This document shows positions 1 to 6,926 of a stretch of DNA of 56,666 nt, in pieces. The notes beneath the pieces were generated by a model. It saw only the letters and a list, made by a program, of their open reading frames with translations. It was not told where the DNA came from and did no database searches. Within the stretch, counting starts at the first letter, position 1; each line of letters begins with the position of its first letter. The translations under genes were made by a program, and so were the position numbers. Origin of the DNA: a virus; IMG/VR virus record IMGVR_UViG_3300030098_004888, positions 1-56,666 of that record; one strand, given 5' to 3'.

Positions 1-93
1 TTAGAAAAGCCACACGATTGGGACTTATTATCTTTAGAAGAAAAAGAAAGTAGGTTAAATAAAGCACTGGAACAAATAACTAAAACTAAATAA
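1..93 (+). CDS. C-terminal part of small early protein (cut by contig start)
   Basis: In-frame from base 1, with no start in the window; it encodes the last 30 residues and the stop of the protein found complete at 56240-56443. All 93 bases are identical to 56351-56443, so this is the same gene seen again after going round the circle. The C-terminus ends ITKTK, encoded by the ACTAAAACTAAATAA sequence that also serves as leader for the next gene. Function unknown. Confidence 0.85.
   Translation, partial: LEKPHDWDLLSLEEKESRLNKALEQITKTK
1..93 (+). repeat. Terminal overlap, copy 1 (identical to 56351-56443)
   Basis: Perfect 93-base identity with 56351-56443. Identity stops exactly at the end of the shared gene, where the two copies continue with different small genes and then become identical again (530-606 and 56590-56666). 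This is what a circular genome with two alleles at the assembly breakpoint would give. Confidence 0.9.
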
Positions 94-94
94 A

Positions 95-355
95 ATGAAA
101 GTAAAAATTCAACAAAGAAGTGTATATCACAAGTTCGCTGAGGTAGAAATAGATGTACCTAAAGATATTAAAGAGGAAGACATCCAAGATTATCTGGATG
201 ATAATGAACATCTATATGTGGACAAGATAGATAAAGCGATAAGTAAAGCTAAATATGAATATGGGTTTGGATTAGGAGATGGAATGGAAGATGAAAGAGA
301 GGAAAGCGAATGGAGATATGAATGTGAGAAACTAGAGTTAGGTGGACATTTATAA
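95..355 (+). CDS. Small acidic early protein, unknown
   Basis: 86 residues, acidic, with a patterned N-terminus (MKVKIQQRSVYHKF) and an acidic core; no signal peptide or membrane segment. The start lies one base after the preceding stop. It belongs to the cassette of the first contig end and is absent from the other end, where one unrelated 49-residue gene occupies the interval, so it looks dispensable or exchangeable. I do not recognise the family. Confidence 0.75.
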   Translation: MKVKIQQRSVYHKFAEVEIDVPKDIKEEDIQDYLDDNEHLYVDKIDKAISKAKYEYGFGLGDGMEDEREESEWRYECEKLELGGHL

Positions 356-373
356 TAACTAAAAACTAAAACT

Positions 374-529
374 ATGGGTAACTTAATAAAAGAAAAAGGA
401 TTAACACATAAAGAAGTTGTGGAGATTGTAAGATTGTGGTATACCAATGGAATGTATAAAGATATTTTACAAGATGAAGATGGAAAAGATTTAGAAGAAA
501 TATGTGAGGATATTTTATATAACAACTAA
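374..529 (+). CDS. Small early protein, unknown (51 aa)
   Basis: Starts MGNLIKEKGL and ends DILYNN. The start is fixed by a perfect copy of the 15-base leader at 362-376 ending in the ATG. Length and acidic charge match its neighbours. Part of the allele-specific cassette 94-529. No recognised domain. Confidence 0.75.
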   Translation: MGNLIKEKGLTHKEVVEIVRLWYTNGMYKDILQDEDGKDLEEICEDILYNN

Positions 530-542
530 AACTAAAACTATG
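528..542 (+). repeat. Early-gene leader repeat (AAAACTAAAACTATG)
   Basis: Type example of the repeated translation leader. Perfect 15-base copies also end in the ATGs at 374, 54973, 55309 and 55599. Shorter matches (10-13 bases) end in the starts at 2604, 3255, 4857, 51884, 52911, 55463, 55787, 55980, 56240 and 56600. There is no Shine-Dalgarno sequence; the A-rich leader is the likely initiation signal, as usual in Bacteroidota. The same 15-mer occurs at 9595-9609, where the transcribed strand is its complement. Confidence 0.85.
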
Positions 543-707
543 AAAGAAAAAACATTATCAGAACTTCAAAAACTAAAAGATAGGTTAGCTTGGTATGATT
601 TATTTGTGGATTATATTTATGAAATAGATAGTAATAAATATAATGAAGCGTGTGAATATGCAGATAACAAAATCTTTGATGTAATTAAACCAACTAAAAC
701 TAAATAA
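540..707 (+). CDS. Small early protein, unknown (55 aa)
   Basis: Starts MKEKTLSELQKLKDRL and ends KPTKTK; helical and charged. An in-frame ATG at 504 exists, but 540 is chosen because it carries the perfect leader and because 504 would overlap the preceding gene. The first 67 bases recur at the end of the window (56600-56666). Function unknown. Confidence 0.8.
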   Translation: MKEKTLSELQKLKDRLAWYDLFVDYIYEIDSNKYNEACEYADNKIFDVIKPTKTK

Positions 708-709
708 CT

Positions 710-940
710 ATGGAAATAAAAAAATTAATTAAAGAATTACAAGAGTGTTTAAAAGAGGGTAAAACTCACCTAACATTATTAGCAAACGCTACAAATGGAG
801 AAGATACAGATTTTGATATGTATATGAATGACCTAGAAGTATGGAAAGATGGAGAAGAAACTGCAACATTATTTATGAGCAATATAACAGAATTAGATGT
901 AAATGGAGAACCAATTAATCATAAACCAAAAAGAAAATAA
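710..940 (+). CDS. Small early protein, unknown (76 aa)
   Basis: Starts MEIKKLIKELQECL. A helical N-terminus is followed by an acidic segment with FDMYMNDLEVW, and the protein ends basic. Two bases separate it from the previous stop, so it is in the same transcript. Leader variant AACTAAATAACTATGG. No family recognised. Confidence 0.75.
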   Translation: MEIKKLIKELQECLKEGKTHLTLLANATNGEDTDFDMYMNDLEVWKDGEETATLFMSNITELDVNGEPINHKPKRK

Positions 941-942
941 CT

Positions 943-1167
943 ATGGAAGTAAACGAAGCAAAAGAGTTTTTAAAATCAAAAGGTTATTATGTAGATAACC
1001 TATGGCATATAGAAGATGTTAAAGATATTAGACCTAATAACCTAACAGATGAACAAGCATATGAGATATTAGATAAAGCAATGAACAATGAATATCTAAT
1101 GAACGAAACTTGGGAAACAATAGATATTATATATAATGATTTATACAAAACAATTAAAACTAAATAA
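943..1167 (+). CDS. Small early protein, unknown (74 aa)
   Basis: Starts MEVNEAKEFLKSKGYYVDNL, a pattern (short helix, then GYYVDNLW) seen in small phage proteins of unknown role. Ends KTIKTK, again from the leader-like end sequence. Spaced two bases from both neighbours. No catalytic motif. Confidence 0.75.
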   Translation: MEVNEAKEFLKSKGYYVDNLWHIEDVKDIRPNNLTDEQAYEILDKAMNNEYLMNETWETIDIIYNDLYKTIKTK

Positions 1168-1169
1168 CT

Positions 1170-1571
1170 ATGGAAAAAGACAAAAGAATACTAGAATTTA
1201 AAATTAATATAGTAGAATTAGCTACTACATTAGCACACAAAAGATTAACAGAAATACTTCCTGATGAGATTATAATAGAAGATGAGCATATGACTAAATA
1301 TACAGAGGAAGGACAAATAAGATTTGATGAGCTATACAACGAGTATTGGGATGAGATTGCTGATGCAATGATATATCCTTGCTATACTGGAGAAAAGTTT
1401 TATACTATATTCCAAAAGACAACTGATAAACTTTATGGTTTACACGAATATGATATAATAGAAAGAGTATGGGATAGCCAAAGCGAAGAAATGTATAGGA
1501 TAGACCCTATGAGAAAAATGTTTAGAACAAGGGGAGAGGCAGAAGAATATGTAAAAGAAATAACAGAATAG
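1170..1571 (+). CDS. Early protein, unknown (133 aa)
   Basis: Acidic soluble protein, starts MEKDKRILEFKIN, rich in E, D, Y and W. Tightly packed between neighbours (two-base gaps). No signal peptide, membrane segment or recognisable motif. Its position in the run of small early genes suggests a host-takeover or regulatory role, which is inference from context only. Confidence 0.75.
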   Translation: MEKDKRILEFKINIVELATTLAHKRLTEILPDEIIIEDEHMTKYTEEGQIRFDELYNEYWDEIADAMIYPCYTGEKFYTIFQKTTDKLYGLHEYDIIERVWDSQSEEMYRIDPMRKMFRTRGEAEEYVKEITE

Positions 1572-1573
1572 CT

Positions 1574-1828
1574 ATGGATAGTATAAAAGATAGGGTATCA
1601 AAGTTTAACCCAAATGCATTAACAGCAGATGGTTTTGATGAAGCTATAATGGGTATGTCTTTAAAGATAGGAAGAAAACCATTAGTAGCATACGACTATG
1701 AAAAATGTATATCTATACTTATTGATAGAGATGATATGACTAGGGAGGAAGCAGAAGAATATATGGATTTCAATGTTCTAGGTGCTTATATGGGGGAAGG
1801 AACTCCTGTATTTATATTAACTATTTAA
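1574..1828 (+). CDS. Small early protein, unknown (84 aa)
   Basis: Starts MDSIKDRVSKFNPNALTADG, followed by the segment FDEAIMGMSLKIGRKPLVAY. The middle (KCISILIDRDDMTREEAEEY, then MDFNVLGAYMG) resembles a pattern common in small phage proteins that I cannot name. Same operon, two-base gap. Confidence 0.75.
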   Translation: MDSIKDRVSKFNPNALTADGFDEAIMGMSLKIGRKPLVAYDYEKCISILIDRDDMTREEAEEYMDFNVLGAYMGEGTPVFILTI

Positions 1829-1837
1829 TTTAAAATT

Positions 1838-2077
1838 ATGGAAATAAAATTAGATTCACAAACATACATTGTAGACTATACACACGAAGAGGGTATGAAA
1901 AGTACAGACCCCTATATGATGCCAGATGACCCAGATGAAATAACTATTAATGAGGTTCATTGGGTAAGTGTAGATGAGTATGGTAATGAAACAATTCACG
2001 ACATAACAGATATGTATCACGAAAGGTTTGATGGTGAATTAGAAGACAAACTATGGGAAAAAATAAATAATAACTAA
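1838..2077 (+). CDS. Small early protein, unknown (79 aa)
   Basis: Acidic, starts MEIKLDSQTYIVDY; mixed beta/acidic composition. Last gene of the run that begins around 54973 and crosses the contig junction. It is followed by a palindrome (2080-2097) and a new promoter-like sequence. Function unknown. Confidence 0.75.
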   Translation: MEIKLDSQTYIVDYTHEEGMKSTDPYMMPDDPDEITINEVHWVSVDEYGNETIHDITDMYHERFDGELEDKLWEKINNN

Positions 2078-2079
2078 TA

Positions 2080-2097
2080 TTAGGGACAAGTCCCTAA
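2080..2097. promoter_or_regulatory. Palindrome TTAGGGAC-AA-GTCCCTAA, copy 1
   Basis: Perfect 8-bp arms around AA. Four more copies with the same arms but different centres lie at 50762-50778, 51532-51549, 54938-54955 and (degenerate) 51836-51851. It starts three bases after a stop codon and just upstream of a TATATTTA box (2110-2117), so it could be an operator or an RNA hairpin. Confidence 0.6.
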
Positions 2098-2121
2098 ATT
2101 AAAAATCACTATATTTATATT

Positions 2122-2520
2122 ATGAAGAAACACGAAATAAAACTAAAGGTAAGCGAGGAAGAACTAAACGAAATACTTGATGCTAATATGAGTAACAATG
2201 ATATGGTTGAAGCATTGATGTGTCAAGCAACAGGCAGTTTGTCTAGGTTTCTATCTAACAATGGGTTTAAAAAACATTTTCTAAAAAACTTGGGGGAAGT
2301 TATATTAAAACATCTTGTAAAAGATTTTGATAAAAAGAAATCTCTTGGTGCTCAGGATATGAGTGATATTTTTGACTTTGAGGACTTACTAACATTCTAT
2401 GTGTCTATTGACCCAGAAAGAAATACTGAAAAAATAAAGAGTTGCTTCACAGAAAAAAACCCAATAAAGTTTCTAATTGAAGACCTTCAATACTGGTTAA
2501 ACAAGGGGGATTGTGAATAA
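2122..2520 (+). CDS. Early protein, unknown (132 aa)
   Basis: Starts MKKHEIKLKVSEEELNEILD; helical, charged, no membrane segment. First gene after the palindrome at 2080, so probably the start of its own unit; the TATATTTA box is only four bases upstream of the ATG. It precedes the recombination operon. Family not recognised. Confidence 0.75.
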   Translation: MKKHEIKLKVSEEELNEILDANMSNNDMVEALMCQATGSLSRFLSNNGFKKHFLKNLGEVILKHLVKDFDKKKSLGAQDMSDIFDFEDLLTFYVSIDPERNTEKIKSCFTEKNPIKFLIEDLQYWLNKGDCE

Positions 2521-2559
2521 CTTTTAATAACTATTTATTAACAATATAATACAATTTAC

Positions 2560-2567
2560 TATATTTG
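2560..2567 (+). promoter_or_regulatory. Promoter -7 box TATATTTG for the recombination operon
   Basis: Exact match to the Bacteroidota -7 consensus TAnnTTTG in the 83-base gap before the ERF-like gene, 37 bases upstream of its ATG. No convincing -33 TTG. The following bases (GTATCCACT) are 7/9 like a DnaA box, possibly relevant because the operon encodes a DnaA-domain protein. Confidence 0.65.
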
Positions 2568-2603
2568 TATCCACTATAATTTAATTAACTAAAACTTAAA
2601 ACT

Positions 2604-3116
2604 ATGAAAACTATCAAGATTAAAGGGAAGGACTATGTTGAAGTGAATGAGAGAATTAAACACTTCAGAAAAAACTACCCAAACTTTTCACTATCATCAC
2701 GAATCGTTGAAATTGATGCAGAAACTTGCATTATTAAAGCAGAGATTAGAAACGAATCAGGTGATGTTGTAGCTACTGGTCATGCTCACGAAGAGAAGTC
2801 AGCAGGATATATTAACAAAACTTCTTTTGTTGAAAACTGCGAAACATCTGCTTGGGGTAGAGCATTGGGCAACTTTGGTATTGGTATTGATACTTCTATT
2901 GCTTCAGCAGATGAGGTTGATATTGCTATTAAAAAGCAAAACACTAAACCATCAGCAAATGGTGTAGATAAAAAAACAAAGCTAACAAAGAAACAATTTG
3001 ATGGCATGATGCAGTTTATAATTGATGGCAAGAAAGCACAAGTAATGAGTGCTATGAAGAAATATGATATGAGTAGTGAGCAATCTAAAGCAATAAACGA
3101 AGCATTACTTAAATGA
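2604..3116 (+). CDS. ERF/Sak-like single-strand annealing family protein
   Basis: 170 residues. The core FVENCETSAWGRALG followed by IDTSIASADEV is the hallmark of a large phage family grouped with ERF/Sak-type annealing proteins (from memory). The N-terminal part (NERIKHFRKNYP) and GHAHEEKSAGYINKTSFVEN also fit. The C-terminus is a lysine-rich linker with a small helical end. It is two genes upstream of a RecE-like exonuclease, the classic exonuclease plus annealase pair for recombination during replication. Cytoplasmic, DNA-bound. Confidence 0.7.
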   Translation: MKTIKIKGKDYVEVNERIKHFRKNYPNFSLSSRIVEIDAETCIIKAEIRNESGDVVATGHAHEEKSAGYINKTSFVENCETSAWGRALGNFGIGIDTSIASADEVDIAIKKQNTKPSANGVDKKTKLTKKQFDGMMQFIIDGKKAQVMSAMKKYDMSSEQSKAINEALLK

Positions 3117-3250
3117 AAAAACTAAAACTAAACTTCACAACATACAAAGGATTGGCTATGGGTTTTGTATGGGTAGATAATCACTTTGAAAAAGGAATTT
3201 GTTTTATACTTCCATTTTTCAGTATTGATTTTATGAAGAAGAAAAGATAA
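3113..3250 (+). CDS. Small protein between annealase and exonuclease (45 aa)
   Basis: ATG overlaps the TGA of the annealase (ATGA), indicating translational coupling. Starts MKKLKLNFTTYKGLAMGF, then the hydrophobic stretch GICFILPFFSIDF, ends KKKR. Possibly membrane-associated. The next leader begins right at its stop. Unknown function. Confidence 0.65.
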   Translation: MKKLKLNFTTYKGLAMGFVWVDNHFEKGICFILPFFSIDFMKKKR

Positions 3251-3254
3251 AACT

Positions 3255-4016
3255 ATGGACTTAACAAAATTTATTAACAAGTTTGCTTGTGATGAAGCAT
3301 ACTACGGAGACCACGACTTTATAACTAACAGTCAAATGGGTCACTTAAAAAAGTCTCCACTAGCTTATCAAAAGTATAAAAAACATGGAATGCCTGATAC
3401 TAATGCTCTTATATTTGGTAGAGCATTTCACTGGGCAATACTAGAACCTGAAAAGTTTGAAGAGAAAACACACATATTTACTGGCAAGGTTAGGAGAGGT
3501 AAAGCTTGGGATGAGTTTAAAGAAGAGTATGATAAGGATGCTAATTGCATATTACTACAAAATGAATACGATGATTTAAAGTGTATGCAAGATGTTATAA
3601 TGAGTAATGCAGAATGTCAAGAACTATTATACGGTGGTAAAAACGAAGCAGTAAGTTGTTGGGAGGATGAAGATTCAGGGGTTTTTTGTAAAGGGAAAGC
3701 CGACAAAGTAAAAAAAGATTGTGTTATTGATTTGAAGACAACATCAAGTGGCGAGTTACACTCTTTTAAGGGGTCTGCTTATAAGTATGGTTATAACAGA
3801 CAGAGTGCGTTTTATATGGATGGTTTCAATAAAAACAAGTTTATATTTATTGTTATTGAAAAATCTTCTCCCTACAACTTATATATATATGATTGTAGTG
3901 ACCAGTTTGTAGAAAGTGGCAGAGAAGAATATAAATATCTACTGGATGTTTACAGAGAATATTTTATAGATGAAATTAAAGTACCTAGTCAATATTATTA
4001 CAAAGGATTATTATAA
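3255..4016 (+). CDS. RecE-like PD-(D/E)XK exonuclease
   Basis: 253 residues, the size of the C-terminal nuclease domain of RecE-type exonucleases. Motifs: N-terminal ITNSQMGHLKKSPLAY; GRAFHWAILEPEKF (about 55-68, conserved H59); KGKADKV (D150); VIDLKTT (D159, K161); and YNRQSAFYMDGF in the helix after the active site. Together these make a metal-dependent nuclease that would degrade one DNA strand to give 3' tails for the annealase upstream. The 253-residue length excludes the full E. coli RecE form. Confidence 0.85.
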   Translation: MDLTKFINKFACDEAYYGDHDFITNSQMGHLKKSPLAYQKYKKHGMPDTNALIFGRAFHWAILEPEKFEEKTHIFTGKVRRGKAWDEFKEEYDKDANCILLQNEYDDLKCMQDVIMSNAECQELLYGGKNEAVSCWEDEDSGVFCKGKADKVKKDCVIDLKTTSSGELHSFKGSAYKYGYNRQSAFYMDGFNKNKFIFIVIEKSSPYNLYIYDCSDQFVESGREEYKYLLDVYREYFIDEIKVPSQYYYKGLL

Positions 4017-4026
4017 AAACTAAAAC

Positions 4027-4464
4027 ATGAAAAGCTATAGATTATTAGACGAAATATTAGATGCTTGTGCAGAGTATGTTGACATACCTCCTGAAGATTT
4101 AAGAACTAGAAGAAGAGACAGAATATCTGTAGATGCTAGAAGGGTAGCAGTAAATCTATTTAAAAAATTAAGACCACACTCTACCTTATCTACCATTGGA
4201 AGTATGATTGGTAGAGACCATTCTTTAATAGTATACTTGTTAGCTAACCACAATTCTTTAATGGAAACCGATAATACATATAAAGATTTTTATGATTGTA
4301 TGTATATGGTTTTTGAAAACAGAAAAGATGTTAACGAGACTTCCCCTCTTGAGGATTTGCTAAATAAACATAAAAAACTAAAAACAGAGTACGAAAATTT
4401 AAGACAAGAATATTTAACAATGGAATCTAATTACAATAAAATCAAACAATTAACTAATTATTAA
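4027..4464 (+). CDS. DnaA domain IV-like DNA-binding protein
   Basis: 145 residues. Residues ~1-90 match the C-terminal DNA-binding domain of DnaA: the helix VDARRVAVNLFKKL (35-48), HSTLSTIGSMIGRDHS (51-66) including the box-contacting GRDHS signature, then IVYLLANHNSLMETD. The AAA+ ATPase of DnaA is absent; instead residues ~108-145 form a predicted coiled coil. It could mark a phage origin by binding DnaA-box-like sites and help load the DnaB helicase encoded next, or occlude host DnaA from such sites. Confidence 0.85.
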   Translation: MKSYRLLDEILDACAEYVDIPPEDLRTRRRDRISVDARRVAVNLFKKLRPHSTLSTIGSMIGRDHSLIVYLLANHNSLMETDNTYKDFYDCMYMVFENRKDVNETSPLEDLLNKHKKLKTEYENLRQEYLTMESNYNKIKQLTNY

Positions 4465-4481
4465 CTTTAAAATTAAAAACA

Positions 4482-4754
4482 ATGAGTGAAACAAAAACAA
4501 CAACAGAAAAAATCTATGTAGGTTCAGGTAAGAGAGTTAAAGATTTTGATATGGTAAATATCACAATCAATCTTACTAAATTATCTCAAGAAGGTAAAGA
4601 GTTCTTCTTTGAGTATGATGGTAACAAGTATGCTAAACTAAATGTAGTTGGTAAAAAAGAAACTGATGAGTATGGTAAAACACACTATGTTGCAGTGGAT
4701 ACTTTTAAGCCTGAAGCTAAAGATGAAAAAAGTGGTAACGACCTACCATTCTAA
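4482..4754 (+). CDS. SSB-like protein with acidic LPF tail
   Basis: 90 residues. Beta-rich body (VKDFDMVNITINLTKL, KYAKLNVVGKKETDEYGK) compatible with a reduced OB fold, ending SGNDLPF, which closely mimics the DDIPF tail by which bacterial SSBs recruit partner proteins. Its position between the DnaA-like protein and DnaB supports ssDNA binding during replication. Shorter than classical SSB (~110+ residue core), so the assignment rests on the tail and context. Followed by a strong terminator. Confidence 0.6.
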   Translation: MSETKTTTEKIYVGSGKRVKDFDMVNITINLTKLSQEGKEFFFEYDGNKYAKLNVVGKKETDEYGKTHYVAVDTFKPEAKDEKSGNDLPF

Positions 4755-4816
4755 ATTTTAAAAAATAAGTCACAATCTTTTTCATATGCGTAAAAAGTCA
4801 ATGTTAATAATAACTT

Positions 4817-4848
4817 GAGGGGTTGGTGACTTGCCCCTCTTTTTTTTT
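4817..4848 (+). terminator. Rho-independent terminator after the recombination operon
   Basis: Stem GAGGGG (4817-4822) with CCCCTC (4834-4839), 11-base loop, followed by a T run at 4840-4848. Ends the 2604-4754 operon; the next gene begins nine bases later, so read-through or another promoter must serve the helicase operon. Confidence 0.85.
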
Positions 4849-4856
4849 CTAAAACT

Positions 4857-4994
4857 ATGGTAATTAATAACTTTGGTCTATATATTACATACTTTTGTAT
4901 GCTTTTAACTGCACCCATAACAATTTTGTTTATGCTACCTATATTAATACCTTCTTTTATACTTAATGTTTATAAAAAAATATACAGAAAATGA
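4857..4994 (+). CDS. Small membrane protein (45 aa)
   Basis: Preceded by leader CTAAAACTATG. Starts MVINNFGLYITYF, with a hydrophobic stretch of about 30 residues (one or two membrane passes) and a basic end KKIYRK, giving inside-positive topology. Stop overlaps the next start (ATGA). Role unknown; its place before the helicase genes could suggest membrane attachment or host interference. Confidence 0.6.
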   Translation: MVINNFGLYITYFCMLLTAPITILFMLPILIPSFILNVYKKIYRK

Positions 4995-5212
4995 GACATA
5001 AATTAAAAATAACAGACACAGATGTTGTCAACCTATTTAATATTGATTTTTATGAGGTTGATGGAAGAAAAATAATATTCTATTCAAAAGGGGCTAAATA
5101 TGATTCTATATTTGATTCAGAAAAAGAAGCATTATTGGTATTTGAAAAGATAAATAAATGTACTTCAGTTGAAGACTTAACTAAAGATAGAGCTAGAGTA
5201 AGAGAATGGTAA
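4991..5212 (+). CDS. Small protein upstream of DnaB, unknown (73 aa)
   Basis: Starts MRHKLKITDTDVVNLFNIDF; beta-like first half and charged end RARVREW. Coupled to both neighbours: its start overlaps the previous stop, and its last codons (TGGTAA) overlap the ATG of the helicase gene. Coupling suggests stoichiometric production with the helicase, perhaps as a loader or partner, but no motif supports a specific role. Confidence 0.7.
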   Translation: MRHKLKITDTDVVNLFNIDFYEVDGRKIIFYSKGAKYDSIFDSEKEALLVFEKINKCTSVEDLTKDRARVREW

Positions 5213-6525
5213 TCACATTTCCAAATAATAAACTAATTGAAAACACTGTTATTGGTTCATTGATGTCTGATGAAAAGGCATTAGTGAATAATATAAGGTT
5301 TTTAGAGGAGGATTGTTTTTATGACACTATAAATAAAAACATATTCAAATCTATAATAAACTTATTTAAAGATAACAAAAGCGTGGACTTAATGTCTGTG
5401 CATGCTCAATTAAAAAAAGATGGTTGTGATATAGAATATAGAAAGTTGGTTGATTTAGCAACCAGTACAGAAAACTACAGGATAACAGATAAGTGCCTTA
5501 TACTTAAAGAATATGCCATAAGGAGAAATCTTATAATATCCTGCAATGAGATAAGTAAAAAATCATTTGATGAATCAGAAGATGTTTTAGAAACTCTTGA
5601 AGAATCATCAAAAGCTATTGACAATATATCTATGATTGTCAACGTAAACCAATTCAATCCTATTGATAGGGTATTGGTTGAATCTGTAAAAGAAATAGAA
5701 GAAGCTGGCAAAAAAGATGGGGTTGTTCGTGGGGTGACAAGTGGCTTCTATGATATAGATAAGATTACTTCTGGGTGGGGTAAATCTGATTTAATTATAG
5801 TAGCTGCTAGACCTTCTATGGGTAAGTCATCAATGGCTAGGAGCTTTATATTAAATGCTTGCATAAAGCAAGAAGCAAATATTGCATTCTTTTCTTTGGA
5901 GGAGAGTAGAGCACAAATAGGTAAAAAGTTTATATCTGCTGTATCTGAAGTTCCTTATGAAAGAATTAAGCTTGGAAACCTAAGTGATAAGGAGTGGTCA
6001 AAAATACATAGTGCTATTAGAGAATTAGAGAATCTTAATTTAACCATTGACGACACAAGTGGTTTGAGTGTTTTTGAATTAAAAAGCAAATGTAGAATGC
6101 TAAACCACAAAAAGAAACTAGATATGGTTGTTATTGATTATCTACAACTAATGAGGGGTGAGGTTAAAAAGAATGCTAACAGAGAGCAAGAGATTAGTTA
6201 TATATCTAGGAGCCTGAAGGGACTAGCTAAAGATTTAAATATACCAGTAATAGCATTAGCTCAACTATCAAGAGCAGTAGAAATACGTTCAGATAAAAAA
6301 CCAATGCTATCTGATTTAAGGGAATCAGGCTCACTAGAGCAGGATGCAGATATAGTTTCATTTATATACCGACCTGACTACTATGGCATTACAGAAGTTG
6401 ATGGTCAGGATATAACTGGTCAAACTAAATTCATAATTGCTAAACATAGAAGTGGAGAACTTGGAGAACCTAAGTTGCAATTTCAAGCACAAAAAGCTAA
6501 ATTTACAGAAATAAATTTATTTTAA
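5206..6525 (+). CDS. dnaB: Replicative DNA helicase, DnaB family
   Basis: 439 residues, near full bacterial length (~450-470). The N-terminal domain (~1-140) matches the DnaB primase-interacting fold (ENTVIGSLMSDEKAL). The RecA-like C-terminal domain has Walker A ARPSMGKSSMA (K207), Walker B MVVIDYLQLM (D311), AQLSRAVE, LRESGSLEQDADIV and a C-terminal IIAKHRSGELG. A ring helicase unwinding the fork. No phage primase or polymerase accompanies it in this window, so it probably recruits the host primase and replicase. Overlaps the preceding gene by seven bases. Confidence 0.97.
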   Translation: MVITFPNNKLIENTVIGSLMSDEKALVNNIRFLEEDCFYDTINKNIFKSIINLFKDNKSVDLMSVHAQLKKDGCDIEYRKLVDLATSTENYRITDKCLILKEYAIRRNLIISCNEISKKSFDESEDVLETLEESSKAIDNISMIVNVNQFNPIDRVLVESVKEIEEAGKKDGVVRGVTSGFYDIDKITSGWGKSDLIIVAARPSMGKSSMARSFILNACIKQEANIAFFSLEESRAQIGKKFISAVSEVPYERIKLGNLSDKEWSKIHSAIRELENLNLTIDDTSGLSVFELKSKCRMLNHKKKLDMVVIDYLQLMRGEVKKNANREQEISYISRSLKGLAKDLNIPVIALAQLSRAVEIRSDKKPMLSDLRESGSLEQDADIVSFIYRPDYYGITEVDGQDITGQTKFIIAKHRSGELGEPKLQFQAQKAKFTEINLF

Positions 6526-6543
6526 TAACTAAAATTAAACACA

Positions 6544-6840
6544 ATGGCAAAAAGAAAAACACCAAAAGTTAAAAAAGAAAAACAACAAAAAGTTAATCCA
6601 CAAAAAGCTAGGGAAGATTATATGTCTAAGATGGCAGAAGATGTTCGCAAGCTTAGAGACAGCATAGTAAAAGAAGACAAAGAGCTAGGTATAAAGTTAG
6701 ACCTATACGCTGTCCTTTATAAAAATCTTTTACTAGAACACTACAAAACATTAAACATACACTATAACGATGATGAAGAAACAGAAAGCAAAAAACAATC
6801 TGTTATACTTGACAAGGATGGTAAACCAGCAAAAAAATGA
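6544..6840 (+). CDS. Lysine-rich protein, unknown (98 aa)
   Basis: Very basic N-terminus (MAKRKTPKVKKEKQQKV), helical centre (EDYMSKMAEDVRKLRDSI) and acidic/Lys C-terminus. Composition suggests nucleic-acid contact; context suggests replication. Its TGA overlaps the next ATG. No known family. Confidence 0.7.
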   Translation: MAKRKTPKVKKEKQQKVNPQKAREDYMSKMAEDVRKLRDSIVKEDKELGIKLDLYAVLYKNLLLEHYKTLNIHYNDDEETESKKQSVILDKDGKPAKK

Positions 6841-6926
6841 AAAGAATAATTTCAAACTTTTTCCCTGATATGGTAATATTGTTTTTAACAATAATGCTTT
6901 TAATTTTAGTTTTAATGTCTTGGTAG
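6837..6926 (+). CDS. Single-pass micro-membrane protein (29 aa)
   Basis: Starts MKRIISNFFPDM, followed by a ~17-residue hydrophobic helix ending MSW. Coupled to the gene before (ATGA) and directly abutting the next ATG. The gap would otherwise be the only unexplained one in a tightly packed operon, which supports a real gene. Function unknown. Confidence 0.5.
   Translation: MKRIISNFFPDMVILFLTIMLLILVLMSW

Noticed and set aside
1-93. True linear direct terminal repeat
   Set aside because: The matching ends are short and interrupted by different genes; an identical repeat to the ends would be expected.
504-539. Upstream start of the 540 gene
   Set aside because: Overlaps the 374-529 gene and lacks the leader; the second ATG has a perfect one.
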